This document shows, piece after piece, positions 22,441-34,025 of a stretch of DNA of 64,000 nt (its first letter is position 1; every line of letters starts with the position of its first letter). Source of the stretch: Pollenia angustigena (lineage: Eukaryota; Arthropoda; Insecta; Diptera; Polleniidae); contig OV884057.1 of the NCBI GenBank assembly GCA_930367215.1, positions 106,479,284 through 106,543,283 on the forward strand, given 5' to 3'. The translations under genes and the position numbers were made by a program. The notes under the pieces are model-generated. The model searched no databases. It saw only the letters and a program-made list of their open reading frames with translations, and was not told where the DNA came from.

Positions 22441-23449
22441 ATGCAACCAATGTCGTTATCAATAAACGATATATTAAAAGATGCCCATAAAATTAATATA
22501 TATCGAGGAGATGATTCATATGCCTTAACATCATTTTTACGAGAAGTTGAGAGTGTGATTGCTATTGTGCAGTCAGAACAAGATGTAAAACAATATATCT
22601 ACAAAAGAATTATATTGAATAAACTGCAAGGTGAGGCGCTTCATGTAATGAGAACATTGGGCCCTAATGCCAGTTGGGAAGAAACAAAAGAGGCTTTAAT
22701 TAATAACTTTGACATAAAGGAATCTTACCATCAACTATACCAGGGTGCATTTTCTACAAAGAATGATGGTATTATAAATTATTTTAATTGTTTAAAAAAC
22801 ATTTTATGTAAGATAAATGAAAAATATGAATATGATAGGGAAAAACCTATAGAATTTTGTCCTTTTAATGCAGAAAAAGTTATTTTAAAAACATTTTTAA
22901 ATAATATAGACATTATATTAGCATCAGTTATAATTAATAGAAATGTTAACTCACTAAGAGACTCTTTTAACTTGCTGAATAGAGAAGGTTTAATAAGAAA
23001 TGAAATAAGTAAAACTAAACTTTAAAAAAATTAATATAATCAAAACCATCGTACTTTTGTAAACAGTGATAGAACTAGGATTATTCGAATTTCAACGGTA
23101 TAAACGAGGGTAATTTAAATCGTTCTAATCGAAATAGTTTTTTTAGACAAACAATAATGTAGGTCATAGAAGTAATATTTCAAATGGAGGTCATGGATCT
23201 TCTTATTCTAGAAATTTTATGAATCAGTCTAAGAATTTAATTAATACAAATTCTGACAGTAATCAAAGGAACTTTTTTCAAAATAATAGTGGTAATTTTA
23301 GGCAAAATAATAATTCTCAAAATAATAGTGGTAATTTTAGACAAAATAATAACTCTCAAATGGAAATAGATCATATTAAAGAGGTAGATGATAGTTTTGA
23401 ACAACAAGTAAATTTTCATATAATCGCTTCAACCAAACACTTCCCATAA
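22441..23449 (+). pseudogene. Retro-1 gag
   Basis: Starts at ATG 22441 after the leader; 194 codons to a stop at 23025. The capsid-like part (SINDILKDAHKINIYRGDD, LQGEALHVMRTLG, NAEKVILKTFLNNID) has the helical Gag layout of Ty3/Gypsy elements. Downstream, broken frames to 23449 carry an Asn/Gln-rich tract with a 30-base tandem repeat (NNSGNFRQNNNSQ twice, 23284-23355) and end in EQQVNFHII. No CCHC knuckle is visible. Full-length Gag of this group is longer, so the frame is disrupted after 23025. Confidence 0.72.
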
Positions 23450-24000
23450 TACGAATTAATATTGATAATGAGGAAATAGATGTTCTTATTGATTCAGGTT
23501 CAACTATATCATTAATAAACCGGAAAAAATTTCCACAATATAAAAGATTGAAACTTACGATCCCTATAATACTTTTTTCTTTGAATGGCAGGACAATTAT
23601 AGAATACGAAATTGTTACTAAATTACTTAAGGAATTTAGGGAAGATGCAACAATGGCATGGAAACTCGCAGACTTTAGTGGGAAAAAGGTCGATGCAATT
23701 ATAGGTGGGAATATTCTAAAACCATTAAATTCTATGCTGGACTATAGGAGTGAGACTTTGACTATAAATGGTTGTATAATTGATTTTATAAGAACTTTTT
23801 CTTATAGTAATGTTGAGATCCACCAATTATATGCGATCAGTATAAATCAGAATATTTTGAGAAATTTATATGATGGATTGAATGAAGAAGAACAGTCCGC
23901 TTTGAGAATTATTTTAGCCACATATGAGGATTTAATCTTTCTTGAAGGCCAAAAATTAGGAAACACCGAAATAATACAACATAATATAAAAACAGGAAAT
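23430..24000 (+). pseudogene. Retro-1 protease
   Basis: IDVLIDSGSTISLINRKKF (about 23478-23534) is an aspartic protease active site with intact DSG; the flap and the second conserved block follow as KKVDAIIGGNILKPLNS at about 23686-23733. It would cleave Gag-Pol. The frame runs on to a stop at 24004. A short deletion then removes the spacer before RT: the next in-family block [17 protein letters not shown] follows at once in another frame. Confidence 0.72.
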
Positions 24001-25590
24001 TTGTAACCAAATTGAGGATATGTTACGACATGGTATAATAAGGGAAAGTAGCTCACTATATAACAGTCCATTGTGGATTATTCCCAAAAAAAATGGATAA
24101 TTCTGGGGAAGAAAAATGGAGAATAGTTAGTGATTACCGTAAGCTTAATGAAATAACAATTGAACTCAAATTTCCTATTCCTAATATAGATGCTATTTTA
24201 GATAAATTGGGTAAAGCTCAGTACTTTACAATTATTGACTTAGCTAAGGGTTTTCACCAGATTCTGGTAAGGGAGGAAGATCGTCCAAAAACTGCATTTT
24301 CAACGCCATATAGACATTATGAATTTATCAGAATGCCTTTTGGTTTGAAGAATGCACCGGCTACATTTCAACGGTTGATTAACTATGTACTTCGTGATCT
24401 TATAAATAAGATATGTGTAGTATATCTAGATGATATCTTAATCTTTTCTACCAGTTTTCAAGAACATTTTAACAATATAAGAATAGTTTTTAATACATTG
24501 AGGGAAGCAAATCTCAAAATTCAGATAAATAAATGCAAGTTTTTTGCAAAGGAAACCTGGTATTTTGGCCATGTTTTAACACCAGAAGGAGTTAAGCCAA
24601 ATCCCGCAAAGGTTAATACTATACTTAATTTAAAATAACAGACTACGATTAAAGGAATAAAATCTTTTCTTAGTCTTACAGGCTATTATAGAAAGTTTAT
24701 TAAGGAATATTCCAAAGTTGCTTATTCTTTGATTGAGTATTTAAAAAAGGGTGTTAAGTTGGACGCAAATGATCCAAATTTTATTAATTCGTTTGAAAAA
24801 TTGAAAAGAATCTTAACCGAAAGGCTTGTTCTTAAGTATCCGGACTTCGACAAATCATTTCAATTGGTTACTGACGCTAGTTTAAATTCAATTGGAGCTG
24901 TTTTACAACAAAACAACCATCCTTTTTGTTTTGCTAGCAGAACCCTAAACAATCATGAACGAAATTATTCGGCAATTGAAAGAGAACTTTTGGCAATAGT
25001 TTGGGCCACAAATTATTTTCGTCCCTTCTTATTTGGTGTAAAATTTCAAGTTCTTTCTGATCATCAGCCATTAAAATGGTTATTTATAAAATCAGAAAGC
25101 AGAGAATTAAATCCTACACTTTATAGATGGATGATAAAGCTTAGTGATTTCAATTTTTCTATACATTATATTAAAGGTAAGGATAATTTAGTTGCAGATT
25201 TTCTTAGCCGAATAAATACTAATTCCGTTGAAATAAATTTTTTTGATAATGAAGGTGATAACGAATCCATATGTAATAATGCAGGTACGACTATAGCAAC
25301 TGTTCATTCTCAGTCAGAAGAAGGATGTGATCATATTGGTATTCTAGATACTATTGTAAATAGATTTAAAACACAAATTAATTTGACAGAAAATAAAACA
25401 ATAGAATTTGAGATAAAACATGGGAATAGGAAAGTATATATAAATTCTTATGAGCTGGAAGATGGTTTGGAAAACATTCTAAAGCAGAATATAGAAAAAA
25501 GAAAGGTAGGCATTTTTACTGAACTAGACGACCATAAATATAACATACTTCAACGGAAAATTATAGAATTATATGGGGAAATAATGCTTT
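24001..25590 (+). pseudogene. Retro-1 reverse transcriptase and RNase H
   Basis: [47 protein letters not shown] (catalytic Asp), [23 protein letters not shown] (YLDD intact), [20 protein letters not shown] at 24636 interrupts just before SFLSLTGYYRKFI. RNase H: LVTDASLNSIGAVLQ, then SAIERELLAIVWA and VLSDHQPLKW, ending ADFLSRI. An insertion of one base shifts the frame near 24090. Apart from the stop and the shift, the enzymatic residues are intact, so decay is moderate. Confidence 0.8.
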
Positions 25591-26545
25591 AAAGTTTGTA
25601 AGATGTTCGTATCATGCTTTGGATATGCCATCCGAAGATGAAACTTATAAACAAATTCACTTGTATCACCGTTATGAAACAGGTCATACAGGAATAAATG
25701 AAAACTATGAGTCATTGAAAAGAAAATTTATTTTCCAAACTTAAAGGTATTAATTCAGAGATATATCAACAATTGTGATATATGTAATCGTGCAAAATTT
25801 GATAGAAATCCCATTAGGGCTGAATTTAACATTACGGAAACTCCAAATGATCTTAGCCAAATTATTCACATGGATATTTATACAAATTCTAAGTCGAACT
25901 TTTTAACATTTATTGGCAAATTTCCAAAATTTGCTACGGTTTATTATTTGGAGGATAGAACAAATCAAACTATAATGGAAAAACTTAGACTATATAAATC
26001 ACAAAATGGTTATTTTACTAAATTAATAACCGACAATGAGTTTAAGAGCATTAACATAAAAGATTTTTTACGAAACGATTGCATAACACACTAAGCGAAA
26101 AAATTAGGATATTAACAATCGAGGAAAAATCAATGAGTATATAAGAGAAAATTTGTAAATCCGTAGAATTTTATAATAACAGTTATCATTCTGTTATTAA
26201 GGAAAAACCGATTAGCGTTGAATACGGTTATTGCAATCGAGAAGATATATACAACAAATTAGTTTTATCAAAAAATTACTAAATAAAGAAAAGGAATAAA
26301 TTTAGAGAAAAATATATTGAACAAAGGGATAAAGGATATATTAGAAACTACAAGTCCTTAAGACACAAGGAAGAACCTACATTTCGTTTAAATAAATTAG
26401 AAAATATCCATAGTTCATATATAAAAAGGAAAACAAAGTACGATGGAATGGTTGACGTAAATAAGTTTAAAACTCCTTCTGAGGGTGGAAATAAAAACTC
26501 TTCGTTTCGGAGTAGGATTCCGCGCCTCAGAAATAAAACTTAAAA
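25591..26545 (+). pseudogene. Retro-1 integrase, core partly deleted
   Basis: The HHCC zinc finger is recognisable (H-Y-E-T-G-H spacing, then CDICNRAKF), broken by a stop near 25743. The core has IIHMDIYTNSKSNF (first Asp) and LITDNEFKSINIKDFL (second Asp). Directly after that the frame jumps to RLHNTLSEKIRIL: the segment with the catalytic Glu is missing. C-terminal basic tail to about 26540 (SSFRSRIPRLRNKT). Dead by deletion of the third catalytic residue. Confidence 0.75.
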
Positions 26546-26828
26546 ATAATATATTAAAATATAAAAAAAAACGAAATTAAATCCAACTATATTCTGTTCA
26601 AGTAATAAAAATAGTATAAATTTCTATTATACTATGTAATTGAGTCTTATTGAATTAAAATTTCTTCTTAGTTTCTTATTTGTGTATTAGTTTATACTTT
26701 ATAATATAAATTTTATTTCTTGAATTGTTTTTATTAAATGTTTCTTGTTTATTCAATTGTATAAAAAAATATATTATAAAATAATAATATATAAAAAGGA
26801 CTCGGGAGTGTCTTTAGCTAATTGGGGG

Positions 26829-27045
26829 AGTAGTTACGTATATGTTACTATACCCAATATCCTTTTTATCATACTGTATATGTACATACTACATAATTTT
26901 TATATATCTGTATTAATTTCATAAATTTTCTTTCTTTGAAATAATGTTCATTTGAATAAAAATTTTAAGTTTAGTTTTGAAATATATTTTGAATAATAAA
27001 GAACAAATTATTATATTTTTTTTATATATATTAAATTACTTAATT
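26829..27045 (+). repeat. Retro-1 3' LTR
   Basis: About 217 bp. A polypurine tract ttgggggag ends at the LTR start, AGTAGTTACGTATATG (start could be 3 bases later). Ends ATTAAATTACTTAATT, the same word that precedes the primer-binding site at 22301. AATAAA occurs near 26997. Errantivirus-like AGT...ATT ends, not TG...CA. Confidence 0.65.
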
Positions 27046-27390
27046 CGCGTGTAAAGAGTAGCCCACAAGGGACCAGGACTAGTCCAAAAGTAACCCAAAC
27101 GTATGGAAAAAACCTGGTCTATTTAACATTACGATGTCCTAGGAGAGCACCATATAGCCCACCTTTGGAACACTAAGGAGTAGTTTTAGAACTACTCCAT
27201 GGTATACTCAAGAGGATTAGTTTTGAAATCGTTTAAAAACGAAAGCATGTCGTTAAAAAACGAAGACATGCCGTCTCACTACAAACACTTTTTAACAGTG
27301 ACATGGTCCATGCTTGCATTACATCGGACTAGTCCATGGAGTAGTCCATTTTATCAAAATGGATCAGGTGGTCCAATTTTATTTGCAGGG
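27046..27390 (-). mobile_element. Truncated copy of the 374-bp CCCTGCAAAT element
   Basis: Matches most of 59008-59381 (opposite orientation) to its outer end atttgcaggg at 27390, with some substitutions. It lacks the outer 30 or so bases on the left, where Retro-1 ends, implying that Retro-1 landed inside it. Rich in ggactagtcc / ggaccagtcc-type words. It contributes a spurious ORF starting at 27199. Confidence 0.7.
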
Positions 27391-27856
27391 TTATACGTTT
27401 ACTATTGTTTGGTCAACCTTGAAAACGCGCGTAAGTCGTCCCTACCTCTTGTTTTGTGTAGTTGGTTTTTACTGCTCCCTTTACCTTACTGGTCCCTTTC
27501 TCTATGCGCTGTCAAATATGCACATCGTGTAAATATTTTCTCTTTCTCTTTGATTCGCGGTAAATAAAATTGTTGTTATTGTTTTTAACTGAAAAAAGTT
27601 GAAACCGATTGCTGCGTGTGATCCATATTGGCATCTTTAAAAGGGAATTGAAAAGAAGTTGATCATCAAAAGAAGAATCAAGCAAATTCAGACTAAGTAC
27701 TACTAGATCTTGAGTAGATTTCGCCAAAATCCATTCACGAAGTAGATTTCGTTATGTATAGAAAATTTAGTTTAAAAAAAATTTTATCGCTAAGTGCAGA
27801 CAGAGAACTGCTTAAGAACATTCATTTTGGGATAATCAATTCAAGCAGTGTATTTA
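27391..27856. other. Unassigned sequence
   Basis: No recognisable coding frame, repeats or RNA gene. Slightly less AT-rich than its neighbours at 27420-27540. Could be the original target sequence of the 374-bp element; I see nothing that identifies it. Confidence 0.45.
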
Positions 27857-28377
27857 ATACTATGTTTCCACTATGAGCAAAACAACTTGTTTTGAGCAAA
27901 ACGTGTCAAAGTGTTTCCATTATGTAAAACTGGTTTTGGTTTTCGAATTTTCGAAATCAATTTGACATTTATGTTGTAAATAAATATGAAAGCCAAAAAA
28001 AAATATGTGTTGAAAAAAAAATATTTTTCTTTAACATGAACTTTTCTTGTTTGTTTTTTAATACACAGATATACATATATTTACGTATATAAAATCACAT
28101 AATTAACTACCTTTTTATTATATTATTTTTACGCTGCAAACAAATAAATCAGCTGGAAGGTTGCATAAACCTAGTTAATAAGTCTTGATATTTTGGTAAA
28201 TATGTCACTTTTTTCGAAATTGTCAATCACCAATAATGGATAACCCAGCAAACTAGCAAAACTAGTTTTTGTTTGAGTTTTCGAACATGAAAAATGTATA
28301 GAAAACAAGTAGCAAAACACTTGTTTTGCTGCAAAACTAGTTTTGTGGCCCAAAACATGTAAGTGGAAACGTACTAT
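27857..28377. repeat. MITE-like element, ATAGTACGTTTCCACT termini
   Basis: Left end ATACTATGTTTCCACT and the complement of the right end (AGTGGAAACGTACTAT) agree at 13 of 16 positions. Subterminal words aaaacaacttgttttg and aaaacaagtg / cacttgttttg are also inverted. Interior AT-rich, non-coding. Confidence 0.55.
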
Positions 28378-28419
28378 AATAATAAATGCTAGTTATATGT
28401 TCTTATCTCGTAGAGATGG

Positions 28420-28752
28420 TAACCCCACGTCTCCACGCGCTTTCGATTAGAACATGACATGACCATAACGCCGGCAGAGTAGCGGTATTAATTTGTTCAT
28501 GTTCTTGTATGTGGGGAATACGTGTTGATGTTCATGTTCTGATTGACCACAATTTTTGTTGTTGTGCGTTTGGTTGTATACAGAAAATACATTGTATGGC
28601 CAACATCATGGCGCACATGGATGCTAAGACGAATGTTTAGGCAACGATGGCAGCACATGGACGAAAGATGAACATGAACAGTCTACACGAGTAGAATTCA
28701 TGTGCGACATGATGTTCTTACCAAGTTGATAGATGGTGGAGACGGGTAGTAA
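28420..28752. repeat. MITE-like element, CCCGTCTCCAC termini
   Basis: CCCACGTCTCCACGCG on the left faces GGTGGAGACGGGTAGT on the right; inside, catgttc / gaacatg words recur in both orientations. GTAA flanks both ends (28419-28422 and 28749-28752) and may be the duplication. GC-richer than its surroundings. Non-coding. Confidence 0.5.
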
Positions 28753-28774
28753 CTGACTTTAATTTAAAGTTGTC

Positions 28775-29507
28775 TAACCCTTGGTCTACACTAAAGATAA
28801 ATATCTCAGCCAGTTGGCAATAACGTCGGCAGAATAACAAAGCAATATTTCTTATTGCTCATCTTATGTTAAAGGCATAGGAACACGCATTTATGTTAAC
28901 TCATAATTTGAAAAAAATCAAGGAAGAAGGTGCAGTGTAAAAACTGGCGCTATCTTGCAAACATATTTTTTATTGATATAAATTCTTTCTTATTCGACTT
29001 TATTATTGAAATGTATATTAATTTGTTTAAGCTTGAGGTCTTTTTTTTATATAAAAATATTAATTTTACTTTAACAAAAAAAAATAAAATAAATATTTTT
29101 ATATAAAAAAGAACTCAAACTTAAACAAATTAATATAAATTTATATAATAAAGGTCGAATAAGAAAAAAATAATATTAATAAAAATAGTTTTTGTAATTT
29201 TATTTTAGTGTTTATTAAACTCATTAATTTAATTCTTTTACTACAATTATAATTTGCTACCATTTCACAAATTTAATTTCTTTGCTTTTATAATTTTCTT
29301 TTATGCTTCTTTTTTTCAATTGACAACCAAATTTGACGTTTTATGTAAGCAATAATTGTCAACGAAAATGGACTAACAATTATTGCAACATAAATTGTCG
29401 GCAATAAATATGTAGAAAAAATTACTGTCTACATTAAAGATAACATAATTTTGACATTTACTGCAATATATGTCGCAATAATTATCTCTGGTATAGACGG
29501 GCAGTAA
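28775..29507. repeat. MITE-like element with an internal hairpin of about 190 bp
   Basis: 26-base imperfect ends: ACCCTTGGTCTACACTAAAG on the left, complement of TATCTCTGGTATAGACGGGC on the right. The interior 28981-29168 is a large AT-rich hairpin (ttcttattcgac... / ...gtcgaataagaa, with ttaatttgtttaagcttgag / ctcaaacttaaacaaattaa). The ends resemble those of 28420-28752, so the two may be one broad family. Confidence 0.55.
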
Positions 29508-29884
29508 GATGACACTTTTTACACTGGTTTCTAATTAATATGTACTAAAATAAGGCACTAAGGACTAAAAAATCAGAGCAAGTTAAACTCTCCTTTTGGT
29601 TTAAAATGTGTTTAAACCAACTTATGTATCTATAAATCACTAAACATATAAGTAAACAATCTTTAAACGCATAAAATTTCGCGTTTAAACCAGTGTTAAA
29701 ATTGCTTGCTTTAAAATAGCAACAGCACCGAAATTTTTGCTTTGTTTACATTTTTTGCTGCAAATTAAAAAACTGTATTTTTCGATGCCTTTTATTACTT
29801 TGATAGAGAGTAAGCAAAAGCAAAAGCAGAAAGAGAGTAAATAATTTGTTTAGTCTCGCTATGTGTATGTTCTTTGCTTAATCA
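29508..29884. other. AT-rich spacer with a weak inverted repeat
   Basis: acactggttt near 29521 faces aaaccagtgtt near 29690, perhaps another short decayed element. No coding potential. Confidence 0.35.
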
Positions 29885-30847
29885 AGGCTCAGTTAGGCGA
29901 ACGTTGCTGTACCCGTAATGTACCGCACCGTACTGTAAGCACATTGGTGCACTCAAGGTATATTTATAGCAGGTAGCCGCGAGATTACAACAATTGTACA
30001 ATAAAACAAACAACAGGGCTTTTTATTGTTGTTTTGCGATACGAACTGTCAAAGAGCAAAGGGGTTGAAAAGAGACAAAAGATACAGCAAAAAACTTGTT
30101 TACTTGTTTACTATACAACATTTGACAGTTTGTATCGCAAAACAAGCAAATAAAAAATAACCAGCTGGCTTTCCGAGACTACCTGTTATAAATATACCTT
30201 GGGTGCACTTATAGAACGTTTAAAAACGTGTCCCATACATAAACAAATCAAAAATGGGAATCAAAAATGTTCAAATGGTGACCGTTGTGCAGAAAAGGTA
30301 CCACGTGATTTAAATGGTATTAAAACAGTATTTTGTTTATGTAAAAAATTTTAATAATTTAATATTTTTATTATAGATTTACAATAAATAAATTTGTATT
30401 TTAGCATATATAAATTTTTAGCATACATATATTGTAAATGTGCATACACCAAACAAGGTTTTGATACCATTTAAAGTCTTTTATATGTTTCACATTTCCA
30501 TTGTATGTGTATATGCATTTGATTATTTTAAACATCTAAACATATGTATATTTGGAAATATGTTGTATTGTAAGTTGTTTTGTCGCAATTCCATAGATAT
30601 ACTGAAAAAAGTACCAACAAAAAAGAGCAAAATTACCCGCATTCAATGTAACATACAAGCCGCCCATCACTGTCTTACAAATGTCACGTAACAACGGCAT
30701 GAAATTCTATTTTATACAGATTGGTACGTTGCAACTACGGTACATTGCATTTCGGTAAGCTTTTGTATTGGTTTTCATATAACAAAAAGCGAACAGCTGA
30801 TGAATACAGTACAGAAACGGTACAGCAAAGTTCGCCTAACTGAGCCT
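29885..30847. mobile_element. Non-autonomous DNA element, AGGCTCAGTTAGGCGAAC termini, TSD TCA
   Basis: About 29-base ends: AGGCTCAGTTAGGCGAACGT with tgctgtacc at the left, its near-exact complement at the right. TCA occurs immediately outside both ends (29882-29884, 30848-30850), consistent with the 3-bp duplications of PIF/Harbinger-type elements, though TCA is not the usual TWA. Host of the nested element at 29954-30201. One 83-codon ORF inside (30440) has no recognisable motif. Confidence 0.7.
29954..30201. mobile_element. 248-bp hAT-like MITE with 8-bp TSD GGTGCACT
   Basis: Ends CAAGGTATATTTATA and TATAAATATACCTTG, exact complements. GGTGCACT flanks both sides (29946-29953, 30202-30209), an 8-bp duplication as for hAT. 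Inner words ttgttttgcgatac / gtatcgcaaaacaa and aactgtcaaa / tttgacagtt are also inverted. Nested in the 963-bp element. Confidence 0.82.
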
Positions 30848-30850
30848 TCA

Positions 30851-31549
30851 GTCAGCAACGCAACAACTTAAGTAAGTAATAAATTTTGTTCATGTTTTTT
30901 TTTTTTTGCTTTTCATGCGCTTAAAGTCAGCAAGTCAACTTCTTTGAATTTCTTAGTATTTTCGCAGAGACAATTGCTTAAAGATCATTACCGTTAGATG
31001 TTTTTTTATTTTGCGAAAAAACTAATTTTTGTTCTTTTATTTAGTGAGTTACGCAGAACCATATTTTTAGGTACCTATTTCTTAATTAGTATTGTGGTTA
31101 TTTTTTTGAACTATTTATGGTTTTTTAATCCAAATTTTTAATATTTTTAATTAGGCTTAAGTTCATGAAATTTAATTTTTCATTAACTTATTTTTATGAA
31201 GAAAGGAATTTTACAACATGGAAATTAATTAAAATTGTTATTGATAATCGTTCATTCTTGACGTGGCTGGGGTTCGAACCCCGGCTGGCAGGTTACCATG
31301 ACATGTTTCGATTGCAACAACTCAATCTCCTCAGATGGATTTGCCGTCTTACACTCGCAGCCATCGACGACTGCTGACGTCAATAGTCAAACATCAATCC
31401 TTAAACCAAATTGTATTCTAAAATTTGGTAGATCGAAATTTGCTTTCCTGAATGATTATCCATTTTAATTGATTTTACATGTTTTTTCCTTACTTCTGTT
31501 TTTTCGTACTTTTGTCAAGAATTTTTCTTGAAGTCCAAGTACATTCTAA
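30851..31549. other. AT-rich stretch, mostly unassigned
   Basis: Nothing coding is certain. Toward 31400-31549 the minus strand may hold the decayed continuation of the BEL/Pao pol frame beyond its stop (TSRKILDKS-like), but I cannot align it. At 31270-31290 a ggggttcgaacccc palindrome resembles a tRNA T-arm without the rest of a tRNA. Confidence 0.4.
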
Positions 31550-32280
31550 TCAAGTATCTAATTCATTCCGGAATGTCATCCATCTTTTAGAGAGGTTTGC
31601 TGGCAATGCTTCATCCCTTTCCAATTTCGTTTGCCAAAGCTCTTGAATAAACATTTTGGCGGTGACTTCAACTGGTGCCAAGAGCCTTGCCAGATCTGAC
31701 GTTACTGTTCGCTTAGTAACTTGTTTGATTTCTCCTGGATATACCTTGATACAAAACTTGTCAGCCGTTGGCAACCAGGTTAAGCCTAGGGTTTTTACCT
31801 TGTTACCCACTGTATTGTTAAAGTCAATATTGACTTCATGTTCCTTTTCTGCAACACTTTGAAGTAATTTTGGGTGGTTGGCATTCCATTTTTGTAGATT
31901 CAAACCATGTTTCTTTAGTATGTGTTTTAGCTCTTGCTGGATTGTCAGTGTAACATTTAAATCATTGCTTCCGCCGATTCCATCGTCCACATAGAAATTT
32001 TTAAGCAAAAATTGGCTTCCATGTGGGTACTGAACCCTGTTTTCTTTTGCTATTTTTTCCAAACATTTTGTGGCCAAATATGGGGCCGATCTGGTACTGT
32101 ATGTAATGGTATTAAGTTGATAATATTTGATTGGCATGGATGGGTCCTGTCTCCAGATAATCATCTGAAACCTTCTGTCGTCTGGGTGTATTAGCATCTG
32201 GCGATACATCTTCTCAATGTCCGTTGTGAATACGAAACGTGGTAATCGAAAGCGAAGTAGTATTGAGAACAGCTCACTTT
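31550..32280 (-). pseudogene. BEL/Pao pol: reverse transcriptase, second part
   Basis: Minus-strand frame from the Retro-2 junction: ELFSILLRFRLPRFVFTTDI and KMYRQMLIHPDDRRFQMIIW, then STRSAPYLATKCLEKIA, FYVDDGIGG (catalytic YVDD intact), LNLQKWNANHPKLL, and TLGLTWLPTADKF (start of RNase H). It joins 63437-63625, which carries the preceding RT segment; a 4-bp duplication CTTT marks the split. An in-frame stop ends the open frame at 31550. Orientation is opposite to the BEL/Pao remnant at 1-1530. Confidence 0.85.
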
Positions 32281-32977
32281 TATAAAGGATTGAATTTACT
32301 ATGTAAAGGATTGAATTTACTATGATTTTTTATGTGTGAATTTGTGTGTTTCGCTAAGTTGTTTTGAATGCTATGCTTAGCCACAGCACGTTTTACTTCT
32401 TCTGAGCACTGTTTAAGGTGCCCGGCTAGAAGGTTAAGAACAAGTTTGAATTTCAAAAGTATTCTGATTCTTTATTGGAAAAATGTTTCTTATTTATACT
32501 ATTTACAAATCTTAATTCTATGTTCTATCCTATCTTCTCTAACCTACGGTGAGGTTTATTGAGTCAAAACACTAGATTTTGATTGGTCAGTGTTTTAACC
32601 CAATTTTCACTCAATTTATTATTTTTAATTATTTCCTATCTTTCATTCAATCTTTTTACTCATAACTTTATTTCAAGTGCATTGGCTGATATTTTGTCTG
32701 CTTGCATTTACACATTGTGTTTTGAAATATTATCCCTTAAATATTTCGAATGCAATATTTTTAGTCAAATCGCTTGCATTGACATAATTTCAAGTGCAAT
32801 GCCTTTTGATTGTACACACAAACATTGTCTTATGTGTGGTCTCACTAAAGTGTGCCAAGCGGTTTCAATTTAAATAAAGAATTTTGTATTATTGTTGCTG
32901 TTGGGTAGTTGTGTTATAATAGACACTCTACACATTATTTTTAGGTAGTTATGATGTGTTTTGACAAACACACTACA
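32281..32977 (-). repeat. Retro-2 3' LTR
   Basis: 697 bp, minus-strand start TGTAGTGTGTTTGTC, end CCTTTATA. A 23-base tandem repeat (aaaggattgaatttactatg, twice) lies at its plus-strand left end, with a few differences from the other LTR. It keeps the empty site of the pogo-like element present in the 5' LTR (tttaattatttcc near 32617). The polypurine tract aagggcagagg lies just outside at 32978-32989. Confidence 0.82.
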
Positions 32978-33159
32978 CCTCTGCCCTTAAGATTGAATTT
33001 ATGATTGAAATGAAATGAATTAAATCTATAAATATACTTGTGTTTGTAATAATTTTGAATATACCTAATACATATTTTTGTTTTAGTAAATATTTAAATG
33101 TAAAAATGTCTTATTCTTATTTTACAATTATATTTCTTATTGTCTATTTGTTACATTAG

Positions 33160-34025
33160 GTTTATATAATTTAAGTATATTATTATGATAAATTTTTGCA
33201 AGATTATCTACTTTTAATAAAGAATTTACTCCTAATCTTTTTATTATTTCATATGGTCCCTTGTATGGGCTTTGATTTTTCTTTCTAGATTCTATTTTAA
33301 TTAATACTAAATCTCCTATATTAAAGTTATTACTATTTATATTTCTATCATATATTTCTTTTGATTTATTTTTTTGCTATTTCTGTTATTTTTTTATCAT
33401 TTTCTAGCGATTTTCTTAATCTAATTTTTACTTCATTAGCGTAATTCTCTACGTCATAGTGTTTATTTGTGTTTTGTATTTTGTCTGTAGGTAATGTTGC
33501 TAGTTTACCGTAAATTAATTCAAAAGGTGAATAGTTAGTGTTAACATGTGGTGTGGTGTTATAAGCAAATGTATAGTATGGTATCCATTTGTCCCACTCA
33601 TAGTCATCTACAAAATTTAATAAATATTAATTTAATACACGATGATTGCGTTCTATAGAACCTATGGATTGGTGGTGATATGGTGCTGAAAATTTTTGGT
33701 TTATGTTAAGTAGATTACAAACTTCTTTCAACAATTCATTGTTAAATTCAGTACCTCTATCCGACTTTAAAATTTTAAAACATCCATGCTTCAAGATAAA
33801 TTGTTCAACTAATGTTTTGGCAATACTCCTTGCTTCTTTTGTTTCAATCGGGTGTGCTATTACATATTTGGTCAATTCACACTGCATTGTCAGTATATAC
33901 CTGTAACCATTTGACACTCTTAAAGGTCCTACTGTATCTATTTGTATTGTCTTAAAACAAGTGTTAGGTGTTTCTGGTATAATCATTTTCTCTTTAATAT
34001 ACTTTGTCTGTTTATTTCTTAGGCA
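33160..34025 (-). pseudogene. Retro-2 integrase core and C-terminal tail
   Basis: From the Retro-3 insertion point the minus strand reads LRNKQTKYIKEK, then FKTIQIDTVGPL (first catalytic Asp), ILKSDRGTEFNNELL (second Asp) and YHHQSIGSIERNHRVLN (Glu present). A stop ends the frame at 33627. The next frame continues the C-terminal tail (IYGKLATLPTDKIQNT at about 33530-33480), decaying to about 33160. The zinc finger belonging to this domain is at 54352-54480. Catalytic DDE residues survive, but the gene is split. Confidence 0.8.

Larger units (their letters stand above)
22281..27045 (+). mobile_element. Retro-1: Gypsy-superfamily LTR retrotransposon, env-less, decayed
   Basis: Order: 5' LTR remnant (about 20 bases, attaaattacttaatt at 22286-22301), a primer-binding site, gag, protease, RT, RNase H, integrase, polypurine tract, 3' LTR. 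The 5' LTR is cut off by the neighbouring DNA transposon. The matching LTR end (attaaattacttaatt) is at 27030-27045. Frameshifts and deletions affect pol. No env frame follows integrase, which fits an env-less Gypsy lineage (mdg3-like by the look of its Gag). The right flank is the interior of a 374-bp element known complete at 59008-59381. Confidence 0.8.

Noticed and set aside
27199..27567. 122-codon ORF
   Set aside because: Starts in the 374-bp element and runs into unrelated flank; no protein resemblance.
28975..29170. Possible microRNA-type hairpin
   Set aside because: Far too long and AT-only; better explained as the inside of a MITE.
31255..31300. tRNA-like ggggttcgaacccc
   Set aside because: Only a T-arm-like palindrome; no D-arm, anticodon arm or acceptor stem at the right distance on either strand.
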